Origin: CAYUAG01 sp046483025
Lineage (GTDB): Bacteria > Zhuqueibacterota > QNDG01 > CAYUAG01
Direction: 5' to 3'
DNA length: 64,000 nt
NCBI GenBank assembly: GCA_046483025.1
Contig: JAWODZ010000105.1
Span: 1 to 64,000, forward strand
The translations under genes and the position numbers were made by a program. Positions 1 through 8,372 of the stretch are shown here, piece after piece; the stretch's first letter is position 1, and the number at the start of each line of letters is the position of its first letter. Under the pieces are notes generated by a model that saw nothing but the letters and a program-made list of their open reading frames with translations, searched no databases and was not told where the DNA came from.

Positions 1-107
1 CATATTTTATTGTATGTTCACAAACCGAACATGCCCCATTAATGACATTGGATAAAGAATTATTAAATATATCAAAACAAGCAGCAATCAAGACAATAGA
101 GGTATGA
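1..107 (+). CDS. PIN-domain toxin, C-terminal fragment (5' end outside window)
   Basis: An open frame enters from the left edge (codons in phase with base 3) and stops at TGA 105-107. Its last residues include MTLDKELLNISKQ and end TIEV, which match the end of PIN-domain ribonuclease toxins, where the aspartate of the 'TxD' motif is one of the acidic metal-binding residues. The stop overlaps the first possible ATG of the next gene, a Phd-type antitoxin, so the two look translationally coupled. Toxin before antitoxin is the less usual order. Only about 34 residues are visible, so the assignment rests on the short C-terminal motif and on the neighbour. Confidence 0.55.
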   Translation, partial: YFIVCSQTEHAPLMTLDKELLNISKQAAIKTIEV

Positions 108-109
108 CT

Positions 110-328
110 ATGGAAAAGTATACATTTACCCAAGCCCGGCAAAATTTTGCAAGTGTATTGAAAAAAGTAAAAACTGATGGAGAGGTAATTATTCAAAAAA
201 GAAATGGTTCTACATTTATAATAAAATCATACCACCCGAATAAATCGCCTTTAAATGTAAAAGGTATTGATGTTGATGTTTCATCATCAGAAATTGTAGA
301 TATTATTCAGGAAACGAGAAGAAGATGA
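110..328 (+). CDS. Phd/YefM-family antitoxin
   Basis: A 72-residue protein beginning MEKYTFTQARQNFASVL, the typical N-terminus of Phd/YefM antitoxins, which bind operator DNA through this half and mask a toxin with the C-terminal half. An ATG at 104 overlaps the upstream PIN stop (ATGA), but the AGAGG at 98-102 is correctly spaced only for the ATG at 110, so that start is preferred. The C-terminus is short and ends in ETRRR. Together with the PIN fragment upstream it forms a toxin-antitoxin pair. The family call is fairly safe; the exact partner is inferred from position. Confidence 0.75.
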   Translation: MEKYTFTQARQNFASVLKKVKTDGEVIIQKRNGSTFIIKSYHPNKSPLNVKGIDVDVSSSEIVDIIQETRRR

Positions 329-372
329 AATAAATTGTTTACCATTGCATTGTCGTCTCGCAGGAAAAAAAA

Positions 373-400
373 CCGCAGGGGCAGGAGCCACTGCGGAGCA
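373..400 (+). repeat. Dispersed 28-nt hairpin repeat, copy A
   Basis: A 28-nt element with arms CCGCAG and CTGCGG, ending in GAGCA. Related copies lie at 1349-1376 and 2662-2689 with the same length and the same conserved CCGCAGG and GAGCA ends. It sits between the antitoxin gene and the next open frame, and the frame of the 500-1162 gene runs back through DNA close to it. The span 329-499 otherwise holds nothing recognisable. Confidence 0.6.
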
Positions 401-499
401 TAGAATCTTCCCTGCCCAATCCAACAGGATGAATATCCCTCCCCCAAAGAGGCCCACGATAAAAATCGAGGGCCATCAGAAAATTCTAACTTTGTTGAA

Positions 500-1162
500 G
501 TGAGTGAAGGCATGACTTCAAAAGAGTGGGAAAAACTTGGTGTTCAGACCTATGGCTTAACTCCAGATCTATTTGTGCCAATCGCTGCTGCCAATCTTGA
601 GGTTATTGAAACGTACATTGGTAATATTCAGGTTCGTGTGCCTGGTCGGAAACGACCAATTAATGCAGCTGTTGTCAAACCTCATCAGCCAGAAAGAAAT
701 TCGGGAGTACCTCTCTGGAGAGAGAAAGAGGAGGATCAGTATTATCGACGATTACACCCGGAGCGACAGTTGTGGGTTCACGTTGATTATAACGGATATC
801 GACAAGCATGGGAACGTCTTGGATTCTGTGAACTTAATCATGATATATTTTTAGACCATATCAGAAATCGTGCTGCAGTTCGAATTAGTTCCTATCGACA
901 TCCATTTCTGCGGTTGTGTCCTGTCTCAAGAGATACGAATACAAGCAGTGGTCTTAATAATGGGGCCGAAGGTATGGAGAAAATTGAACTACGGAAATTG
1001 AGTGATCAACCTTTGTATATTAGGGAGCCAACAGAGCGTCGACTTAATGCACCTATTGTACTTGCCGATCCAATCGATTTAACAAAGATGCTTGATATAC
1101 CACCCGGTCTTTCAGAATTGCAGGGTGTGGCTTCCATTCTCAAGAAATTCTATGCTTCATAA
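500..1162 (+). CDS. Unrecognised protein, probably 5'-truncated; weak HNH-like motif
   Basis: A 220-residue product from a GTG at 500 (or 216 residues from the ATG at 512). No family is recognised with confidence. The frame stays open upstream to the codon after TAG 401-403, and the residues it would encode (including EYPSPKEAHDKNRGPSE) look protein-like, so the real N-terminus may be longer or lost in the repeat element at 373-400. In the middle, FLDHIRNRAAV is followed by LRLCPVSRDTNTSSG and GAEGME. An Asp-His pair followed by a conserved Asn resembles the layout of some HNH/His-Me finger nucleases, but this is a weak resemblance. No signal peptide or membrane segment is seen. It lies beside a toxin-antitoxin pair in repeat-rich DNA, which suggests accessory origin. 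Confidence 0.45.
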   Translation: MSEGMTSKEWEKLGVQTYGLTPDLFVPIAAANLEVIETYIGNIQVRVPGRKRPINAAVVKPHQPERNSGVPLWREKEEDQYYRRLHPERQLWVHVDYNGYRQAWERLGFCELNHDIFLDHIRNRAAVRISSYRHPFLRLCPVSRDTNTSSGLNNGAEGMEKIELRKLSDQPLYIREPTERRLNAPIVLADPIDLTKMLDIPPGLSELQGVASILKKFYAS

Positions 1163-1214
1163 AGTAATAGTGACATGGTTAATACAATTATCTTTATAAA
1201 ATATTTTTCTGATC

Positions 1215-1376
1215 GTCCTGGGGCTGTGCCCCCTTCGATTTTACTCAGGGCAGGCCTGGACGAAAAAAAGCGGGGGCTGAGCCCCAGCATAATAACCGTA
1301 CCAGGGTAGAACCCTGGCGCGATCAAGAATGCAAGAAATATTCCAGTTCCGCAGGAGCCTGAGCCCCTGCTGAGCA
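1215..1376 (+). repeat. Cluster of hairpin repeats, including 28-nt copy B
   Basis: The gap 1163-1605 holds several short inverted repeats: GGGGCTGTGCCCC near 1222, GGGGCTGAGCCCC near 1271, CCAGGGTAGAACCCTGG near 1302, and at 1349-1376 a second copy of the 28-nt element (conserved CCGCAGGAGCC and GAGCA). A short frame on the minus strand across this DNA is only repeat sequence. The hairpins could act as transcript ends after the upstream gene, but none is followed by a clean T-run. Confidence 0.6.
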
Positions 1377-1605
1377 TTAAATAAATAGTGCTTTTGGAGA
1401 AATGATAATGCTTGCAGTATTCCGGAAAATTGCTTATAATAGTTTAAAGCATAGGGGGACCTCCTTTTAAAAAATTAAATATTTCAGGCTTTCCTTATAC
1501 TTCATTTACAAAAAATATACCCAAAATCCAAACCAATTGCTTCTAACTGCGGGGGTTTATGGGTTCGTTGCATTAATACGATGTTCAATCATGAAAGGAA
1601 AAAAC

Positions 1606-2535
1606 ATGAAAAAGTTAATTGTTTTATTATTTACAATCTTTATGACACTATCAATTAAAACAAATGCTCAAATTCCAAATAATGGATTTGAAATTTGGGA
1701 AAATTATCCTGATCCGGAAAATCAAAATAATGTATATCAAAAACCCGACCAATGGGTAGGGTTCTTACCCACTAATCCAGCAACTTATTCGTTTTCTATT
1801 GAAAAAAATATGGAAAGTTATCCTGTAGGTACTGGACAGTATTCAATGCTTATAAAACCCGATATAGCAAATGAGGTTAATGGCGCAGCATTTTCGTGGG
1901 ATTCACTTCCGACCGGCATCTCCTGGGAAAATATTTTACCAGCGTTCCCAATAAGTTACCGTCCATATTCATTGTCTTTGTATTATAAATATCTTCCCGA
2001 TAATGGTGATTCTATGCGTGTTGCTTGTAATTTATATAAAAATGGCATTGTTATTGGTGGATTTGATTTTAACTCACCCCAAACAGTTTCAAATTGGTCA
2101 CTTTTAGAAATACCTATAAACTTTTATACTTCCGATCTTCCTGACTCTGCGACGATAATTCTTACGACATTTTGCACCACTCAGCATACTGGATCAAGGC
2201 TATATGTAGATAACTTAAGCTTCAATTCTTCAAATACTTCCATTGGACAAGGCATCAGCAGTGATCTGCCAAGTTGTTTTGCTCTTATGCAAAATTATCC
2301 TAATCCGTTTAATTCAACAACAACTATAAAGTATTCAATTTATAAAACAAATATAGTCACACTAACACTATATAGTATTTCTGGAAAAGAAATAACAACT
2401 TTATTGAACGATAAAAGAACACCTGGAAATTATACAATTGAATTAAATACTAATAATCTCCCAAGTGGAGTATATTATTATCAAATATTAAGTGGTTCAT
2501 TCAAGGACACAAAAAAGCTAATTTTACTCAAGTAA
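1606..2535 (+). CDS. Secreted protein with type IX secretion sorting domain
   Basis: A 309-residue exported protein. The ATG at 1606 follows an AAGGA at about 7 nt and opens a clear signal peptide (MKKLIVLLFTIFMTLSIKTNA, cleaved before Q). The start could be read further upstream, but that would precede the signal sequence. Residues about 25-225 form an unassigned beta-rich module with NGFEIWENY near its start, resembling the jelly-roll or carbohydrate-type modules on other T9SS cargo. The last 80 residues are a classic type A sorting domain: QNYPNPFNSTTTIKYSI, then VTLTLYSISGKEI, SGVYYYQI, and a KKLILLK end. It should cross the outer membrane through T9SS and be released or anchored at the surface. 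It stands alone, flanked by repeat DNA. Substrate or role is unknown. Confidence 0.85.
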   Translation: MKKLIVLLFTIFMTLSIKTNAQIPNNGFEIWENYPDPENQNNVYQKPDQWVGFLPTNPATYSFSIEKNMESYPVGTGQYSMLIKPDIANEVNGAAFSWDSLPTGISWENILPAFPISYRPYSLSLYYKYLPDNGDSMRVACNLYKNGIVIGGFDFNSPQTVSNWSLLEIPINFYTSDLPDSATIILTTFCTTQHTGSRLYVDNLSFNSSNTSIGQGISSDLPSCFALMQNYPNPFNSTTTIKYSIYKTNIVTLTLYSISGKEITTLLNDKRTPGNYTIELNTNNLPSGVYYYQILSGSFKDTKKLILLK

Positions 2536-2661
2536 CAACTAACGAACAAGAGCTGCACCGACGGGTGACCTGAAAAGAAACATAAAAATAAAACTAAACT
2601 CGTGTGGCATTGTTCCCGGATCAAGTCCGGGACATGCTTTAGGCAATGCTTTTTAAAAAAA

Positions 2662-2689
2662 CCGCAGGAGCCGGAGCCCCAGCGGAGCA
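2662..2689 (+). repeat. Dispersed 28-nt hairpin repeat, copy C
   Basis: The third copy of the 28-nt element, starting CCGCAGGAGCCGGAGCCC. It lies in the gap 2536-2734 between the T9SS cargo gene and the 3' end of the efflux pump gene on the other strand. A second hairpin, CCCGGATCAAGTCCGGG, lies just upstream near 2617. Between converging genes such hairpins may stop transcription in both directions, but no proper U-tract follows. Confidence 0.55.
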
Positions 2690-2734
2690 GTTCCGTCCTG
2701 CAGAGGCTGAGCCTCTTCCGGACAATTCCCTGTT

Positions 2735-5700
2735 TTATTTTTTAGATTTTCTTTTTAATTTATTTTCTTCAATAGCGGCATATAAGGTGGGTACCACAAA
2801 AGTAGTCAATATCGCAAACACCATCCCCCCGAAGGAAGGGATTGCCATGGGTACCATTACATCCGAACCGCGGCCGGTGGAAGTTAATATGGGGATCAAA
2901 GCTAACATTGTGGTACTGGCTGTCATCATGGCGGGACGAATGCGGCGTTTCCCTGCATCCAAGGCAGCTGTCCGTATCTCTTTTATAGTGGAAGGTTTTG
3001 CTTTTTTAAAGTTTTGATCAAGATAGGTACTGATCAGTACACCATTGTCACTGGCAATACCGAAAAGGGCCAGGAATCCGACCCAGACCGCAACTGAAAG
3101 GTTGATGGTGTTTATTTGAAAAAGCTGACGCATATCGATTCCCAAAAAATTAAAATTCAGAAACCACTCCTGTCCATACAACCAGATCATTACAAAACCC
3201 CCGGCCCAGGCAACAAAGATACCAGAGAAGACAATTAAGGTAGTTGAAACTTTATGAAACTGAAAATAGAGAATCAAGAATATGATAAATAATGCCAGAG
3301 GCAGAATGATCCGCAGCCTCCGGGCAGCCCGGATTTGATTCTGATAGCTGCCGGCAAAGGTGTAGCTTACTCCCTTTGGTATTACCAGCTCTTCATTCAC
3401 AATTTTGGTTTTTAAGTAAGATTCTGCCTGTTCTACCACTTCAACTTCAGCCCATCCTTCTTTTTTATCGAAAAGTACATATCCGGTCAAGAATGTATCT
3501 TCGCTTTTAATCATTTGCGGGCCCCGGACATAATTTATTTGGGCCAGCTGTTTCAGGGGGATCTGGGCACCACTTGGGACCGGTATGAGTATATCCGCAA
3601 TTTCTTCAAAATCATTGCGCAGTTCCCGCATATATCGTACTCGTACGGGATATCGCTCCCGTCCTTCAATAGTTGAGGTTATCAGTTTTCCGCCCAAAGC
3701 CACCTCTATAATATTCTGAACTTGCTTTACGGAAACACCGTAGCGGGCTGCAGCCCGGCGGTTTATTTTAATCTCCAGATAGGGCTTGCCCACAATGCGG
3801 TCAGCAATTACTGATTGCTTCTTAATGGAGGGAATTTCTTTCAGCAGTTCTTCCAGTTTCAATCCCACAGTTTCAATGGTTTTCAAATCCGGTCCTTTAA
3901 CCTTGATACCCATGGGTGCTCTCATACCACTTTGCAGCATAACTATCCGGGCGGAAATAGGCTGCAGTCGGGGTGCGGAGGTAGTACCGGGAATACGGGC
4001 GACTTTAACCAGTTCATCCCAGATATCTGCAGCGGTTTTGATATGATCTCTCCATTGACGGAAGAGTCTGCCTCTTTTATCAGGAATAAGTTTTCCTTCA
4101 GGGTTCCTCAGGAATTCTCCTTTTTCATTTACAGCATATTTAATCCTGTTACCGTTCTTGTCTGTTTTATATTCGGATTTGTAGGTAACCACTGTTTCCA
4201 CCATGGAAATGGGGGCCGGGTCCAGGGGCGTATCGGCTCTTCCTATCTTGCCCACCGCATGTTCAACTTCCGGAACAGAGTACAGGGCCTTATCCAGTTT
4301 ATGCAGAACATCCAGCGCTTCTTCTATACCGGCATGCACCATGGTAGTAGGCATATAGAGATAAGATCCTTCATCCAGGGGCGGCATAAATTCTCTTCCC
4401 AGCCCGGGGAAAGTGTGATTTATTTTCTGATAAACAGCCGTGCGTTTGACTGCATCCGGCATAAATGCAAAGATACGGCCGAATCCAAGCCAGACAAACA
4501 GACCGATTACTATCAGAAGTGCCGGACCGGCAAGGGTAATCTTTTTATGCTTCAAGGCCCATCCCAGCAGGGAAGGATAGTGTCTGGTAAACAGCATCAA
4601 GGTTCCCATAACTATACTGATGAGCAGAGCAACGAAAATAAAATTAAGGATGACCGGCTTATCTCGTCCGAGCGGAGACCAGGTTGATGCAAGTATTACT
4701 GCAACTGTTAGGATCACTATCCAGTTGAGAACAGTTGGAGATGTTTTTATTATTTTAGCATGCAGCCAGGGTTTAAGTATTTGAAATATTCCAAAGAACA
4801 GAATCAAAAGACCAAACCACCACTCAACAATAAAAATGCTGATGAGTCCGGTAATAATTATTCCTATATCGATCATTTTGCGATATTCAGCTTTATTGAT
4901 CTTTTTGGTAAAGAGAAAAGAAGCAAAGGGAGGTAAAATTGTCAGGGTAATAATTATTGAACAGATTAAAGCCATGGTCTTGGTATAGGCTAAAGGTTTG
5001 AAGAGTTTTCCCTCTGCAGCAACCATGGCAAAAACCGGCAGAAAACTGACAACGGTTGTAGCTACCGCGGTTAACACAGCACTTCCCACTTCTGAAGTAG
5101 CCTGATGTATAACTTTCAATTTCTCAGGATTCTTTTTATTTTCATCCAGATGTTTCAGAATGTTTTCGGAAACGACAATACCCATATCCACAATTGTTCC
5201 TATAGCTATGGCAATACCGGAAAGAGCCACAATGTTTGCATCCACACCGAAGAGTTTCATTCCTATAAACACCATCAGGACAGTCATGGGAAGCAGACTG
5301 GTTATGAGCAGAGAAGCGGTAAAATGCATAATCATGATGAGAATCACAATAATTGTTATCAGGATTTCGTCCCGCAGGGCATTATTGAGAGTTCCGAGAG
5401 TTTCCTGAATGAGTTCTGACCGGTCATAAAAGGGTATAATAGTTACCTGACTTGTTCGTCCGTCCGGAAGTTTTTTTTGGGGCAGCCCCGGGCTTATTTC
5501 TCTGATTTTTTCTTTTACATTTTTGATTACAGCCAGAGGGTTTTCACCATAACGTACTACTACTACGCCTCCCACTGCTTCAGCACCTTCCTTGTCCAGT
5601 GCTCCCCGGCGCTGGGCAGGTCCCATAGATACATGAGCAACATCTTTTATAAAAATGGGAGTATTATTTTTGGTTTTTACCATAGTATATCGGATATCTT

Positions 5701-6517
5701 CCAGACTTTTGATAAAACCGATCCCCCTTACCATATATTCCACTCTGTTTACTTCAATTGTACGGGCTCCCACATCAATATTTGAGTTTTTAACTGCCTT
5801 GTAAATATCCGTTATGGTAACCCCATTTTGCCTCATGGCAGCAGGATCTACATCAATCTGATATTCTTTTACATATCCGCCTACTGAAGCAACTTCCGCA
5901 ACCCCAGGTGCTGACTGCAGTCCGTATCGAACATACCAGTCCTGAACAGTACGGAGTTCATCCAAAGACCAGCCGCCGGCAGGATTACCCTGAGAATCCC
6001 GGCCTTCCAGAGTATACCAGAAGATTTGTCCCAGTGCGGTTGCATCCGGTCCCAGGGAAGGATTCACACCCTGCGGCAGTGAATTAGGTGGAAGAGAGTT
6101 GAGCTTCTCCAGAATTCTGCTCCTGGACCAGTAAAAATCAATATTTTCATTGAATATTACGTAGATAGAAGAAAATCCGAACATGGAATTGGAACGGATA
6201 GTCTTTACCCCCGGAATTCCCAGAAGAGAAACAGTCAGCGGATAGGTGATCTGATCTTCCACATCCTGGGGGGAACGCCCCATCCATTTGGTGAATACGA
6301 TCTGTTGATTTTCTCCGATATCCGGAATAGCATCCACAGGCACCGGGGAACGGGCCAGACCGGGAATATGCCAGTCAAAGGGAGCCACCATCAATCCCCA
6401 TACTAAAACCGAACCCAGAAGAAGAAAAACAATTAGCTGATTTTCCAGGCACAGTCTTATTATTTTATCCAGTAAATTTTCGTTTTCCCGGTTTATATCA
6501 CTATTTCTGGCTTTCAT
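2735..6517 (-). CDS. CusA/CzcA-family heavy-metal efflux RND pump
   Basis: The inner-membrane proton-driven pump of a tripartite metal exporter (1260 residues). The N-terminus has a membrane helix followed by the DAIPDIGENQQIV region typical of the heavy-metal RND family. The TM4 motif AIGTIVDMGIVVSEN carries the aspartate of the proton relay. The family is usually about 1020-1050 residues; the extra length is largely a hydrophobic stretch at roughly 535-660 that looks like several added membrane helices (IIITGLISIFIVEWWFG and later segments), with further extension in the periplasmic part. It begins 4 nt after the adaptor gene ends, so the two are co-transcribed. The metal cannot be assigned: Cu(I)/Ag(I) is suggested by the adaptor and YHS neighbours rather than by the pump itself. 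Confidence 0.9.
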   Translation of the reverse strand: MKARNSDINRENENLLDKIIRLCLENQLIVFLLLGSVLVWGLMVAPFDWHIPGLARSPVPVDAIPDIGENQQIVFTKWMGRSPQDVEDQITYPLTVSLLGIPGVKTIRSNSMFGFSSIYVIFNENIDFYWSRSRILEKLNSLPPNSLPQGVNPSLGPDATALGQIFWYTLEGRDSQGNPAGGWSLDELRTVQDWYVRYGLQSAPGVAEVASVGGYVKEYQIDVDPAAMRQNGVTITDIYKAVKNSNIDVGARTIEVNRVEYMVRGIGFIKSLEDIRYTMVKTKNNTPIFIKDVAHVSMGPAQRRGALDKEGAEAVGGVVVVRYGENPLAVIKNVKEKIREISPGLPQKKLPDGRTSQVTIIPFYDRSELIQETLGTLNNALRDEILITIIVILIMIMHFTASLLITSLLPMTVLMVFIGMKLFGVDANIVALSGIAIAIGTIVDMGIVVSENILKHLDENKKNPEKLKVIHQATSEVGSAVLTAVATTVVSFLPVFAMVAAEGKLFKPLAYTKTMALICSIIITLTILPPFASFLFTKKINKAEYRKMIDIGIIITGLISIFIVEWWFGLLILFFGIFQILKPWLHAKIIKTSPTVLNWIVILTVAVILASTWSPLGRDKPVILNFIFVALLISIVMGTLMLFTRHYPSLLGWALKHKKITLAGPALLIVIGLFVWLGFGRIFAFMPDAVKRTAVYQKINHTFPGLGREFMPPLDEGSYLYMPTTMVHAGIEEALDVLHKLDKALYSVPEVEHAVGKIGRADTPLDPAPISMVETVVTYKSEYKTDKNGNRIKYAVNEKGEFLRNPEGKLIPDKRGRLFRQWRDHIKTAADIWDELVKVARIPGTTSAPRLQPISARIVMLQSGMRAPMGIKVKGPDLKTIETVGLKLEELLKEIPSIKKQSVIADRIVGKPYLEIKINRRAAARYGVSVKQVQNIIEVALGGKLITSTIEGRERYPVRVRYMRELRNDFEEIADILIPVPSGAQIPLKQLAQINYVRGPQMIKSEDTFLTGYVLFDKKEGWAEVEVVEQAESYLKTKIVNEELVIPKGVSYTFAGSYQNQIRAARRLRIILPLALFIIFLILYFQFHKVSTTLIVFSGIFVAWAGGFVMIWLYGQEWFLNFNFLGIDMRQLFQINTINLSVAVWVGFLALFGIASDNGVLISTYLDQNFKKAKPSTIKEIRTAALDAGKRRIRPAMMTASTTMLALIPILTSTGRGSDVMVPMAIPSFGGMVFAILTTFVVPTLYAAIEENKLKRKSKK

Positions 6518-6521
6518 GTCA

Positions 6522-8372
6522 TTATTCCCGGATATTTGGTTTTAGTTCGGATTTTATTTCTCCACAGCTCAGCATTTTCGCTCCAAAGTAAGGATTGTTG
6601 ATCTGTTCACTGGATTGCAGCCAATAAGCTCCTTTATTATCAAAGGCCATGGGGCAGAATATTTCATAATAGGTTTTCTTTTCTGTATGACCGAACTGTT
6701 TTTGTACATTGATGATTTGTATGCTGATATCGGCAAAGGCTTTTCGTACCTTAGCCAGGGATTGGAAATGATCGATATGCTGCAGGATTTCTTTTAATCC
6801 ACTCTTATATTCCATCCATTTTTGATTATCTCCTGTAACATGCTGATCCGCTTTTTTCAGATTTTCCCCTAGCTGCCTCAGTCCGTCAAGCGCCTGATTG
6901 AAGTTGTCGTCTTTCAGAGCTGTTTGTATCTTAAAATAAGCCTGGTATACCGGAGTAAGGGAGTCAAGAAAAATTTGGTCAGGTTCGGGAGGTGGGCTTT
7001 GATCAGTAGAGTGAGAAACAGAATCAGTCTCTGAAAGTTCCGGGGGATTCATCATGCTGGGTTTGGCAGTGATCTGCATGGCGCTGTCAATCTTGAAATT
7101 CCCTTTTACCACCACTTTTTCACCCGCTTTCAATCCGGAAGTGACCACATAGTAATCACCTGCCTTTACTCCCAACTCAATTTCTCTTCCTTCATAGATT
7201 ACCTTCTCTTCTTCCTTTCTTTCAACATATACTACTGCCCGGGTCCCGGTTTTCAGAACTGCTGAGGCGGGAATTAACAGTGGTCTCTTGCCGTCTTTGT
7301 CTTTTCTTATTTCAGATAAAACAATTCCATTTACGAACATTCCGGGCTTTAAATTACCGGCTTGGTTGTCCAGGCTCATCCGTACTCGTACGGATCTTGT
7401 TTTTTGATTTAGTACAGGATCAATAAAATCTATGTTACTGGAAAATATTTGTCCGGGTAAGGCTTCTACTTGGAGTGAGACCTTCTGCCCCGGTCTAATA
7501 TGGGGCAAGTCAGATTCAAATGCATCCAGAACCACCCACACCTTATTTAGATCGGCAATTTGATAAATAGGTGTCCCTTTCTTAACATACATGCCCTCTT
7601 CTGCATTTTTATGAGTAACAATACCGCTTATGGGGCTGTTTATGGTTATACGGTCGACTGCGGTAGCACGTTTTTCAAGACGTTCTATCTGTTGTTGGCT
7701 TAAACCGAGTTGAACAAGTTTTTCCCGGGCCGCTTCCCTGGTAGCCCTGATCATTTTCCGGGTCATTTCATCATCCGTTTTTGCACTCTGCTTCAGTGTT
7801 TGCAGGTATTCTTCCTGAGCAGCATAAAGAGTGGGACTGTATATTTCAACCAACGGGGCACCTTTGATTATACTTTTACCGGTAAAATCAACATAAAGCC
7901 TTTCCAGTCGTCCCCCTGCCCAGGCCGTGATACGTTTTACTCTGGTTTCATCGTACTCCACTTTTCCGGAAAGGCGTAGCTCTGATTTGGCAATACCCCG
8001 TTTAACAGCTACAGTTTCAATTTCAGCAAGTTTTCTGGCTGCTGCTGACATGACTAATTCCGTTTCTCCAGCCTCAGATGATTCTGTTTTTAGAGGGATC
8101 AGATCCATAAAACAAATGGGGCACTGTCCTGGTTCAGGCAGTCTGATCTGAGGATGCATGGAACAGGTCCAGATTTCCGCCTTCCGGGTTGACTCAGCTT
8201 CTGTATGCCTGGGTTGATGAGCAATTTTTTGGGTATTGTCAGTATCAATCTCACCCAACCAGTAGCCCAGGATGAAAATAATGAGCAGCCAGTACCAGGT
8301 TTTGTTAATTAAAGTAGGTATTTTTTTGAAAATCAAAGAAAATTTTTTTATTGTATTATTTATTTTTCCCAT
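6522..8372 (-). CDS. CusB-like periplasmic adaptor with metal-binding N-domain and DUF3347-like tail
   Basis: The membrane-fusion protein linking pump and outer-membrane channel (616 residues). One membrane helix (about 26-40) is followed by a heavy-metal-binding domain, WTCSMHPQIRLPEPGQCPIC, with the Cys-Met-His and CPIC ligands found in CusB-type adaptors. Then come the lipoyl/barrel-sandwich and hairpin (GGRLERLYVDFTG to SGIVTHKNAEEGMYVKKG) and the beta-barrel region. After about residue 460 an extra C-terminal domain resembles DUF3347, including an FCPMAF segment near the end with possible metal ligands. It overlaps the upstream TolC-family gene by 13 nt and is followed by the pump gene after 4 nt, so translation is coupled. 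The family call is strong; Cu/Ag specificity is an inference from the metal-binding domain. Confidence 0.9.
   Translation of the reverse strand: MGKINNTIKKFSLIFKKIPTLINKTWYWLLIIFILGYWLGEIDTDNTQKIAHQPRHTEAESTRKAEIWTCSMHPQIRLPEPGQCPICFMDLIPLKTESSEAGETELVMSAAARKLAEIETVAVKRGIAKSELRLSGKVEYDETRVKRITAWAGGRLERLYVDFTGKSIIKGAPLVEIYSPTLYAAQEEYLQTLKQSAKTDDEMTRKMIRATREAAREKLVQLGLSQQQIERLEKRATAVDRITINSPISGIVTHKNAEEGMYVKKGTPIYQIADLNKVWVVLDAFESDLPHIRPGQKVSLQVEALPGQIFSSNIDFIDPVLNQKTRSVRVRMSLDNQAGNLKPGMFVNGIVLSEIRKDKDGKRPLLIPASAVLKTGTRAVVYVERKEEEKVIYEGREIELGVKAGDYYVVTSGLKAGEKVVVKGNFKIDSAMQITAKPSMMNPPELSETDSVSHSTDQSPPPEPDQIFLDSLTPVYQAYFKIQTALKDDNFNQALDGLRQLGENLKKADQHVTGDNQKWMEYKSGLKEILQHIDHFQSLAKVRKAFADISIQIINVQKQFGHTEKKTYYEIFCPMAFDNKGAYWLQSSEQINNPYFGAKMLSCGEIKSELKPNIRE

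Noticed and set aside
1150..1377. A minus-strand open frame of 75 codons in the gap before the T9SS cargo gene
   Set aside because: It consists of the hairpin repeat DNA only.
2646..3017. A plus-strand open frame of 123 codons over the 3' end of the efflux pump gene
   Set aside because: It begins in the 28-nt repeat and then runs antisense to well-conserved pump sequence. The composition is that of a shadow frame, with no start signal.
3815..4687. A 290-codon plus-strand open frame inside the pump gene
   Set aside because: It is fully antisense to conserved CusA/CzcA sequence and has no family features or ribosome site.
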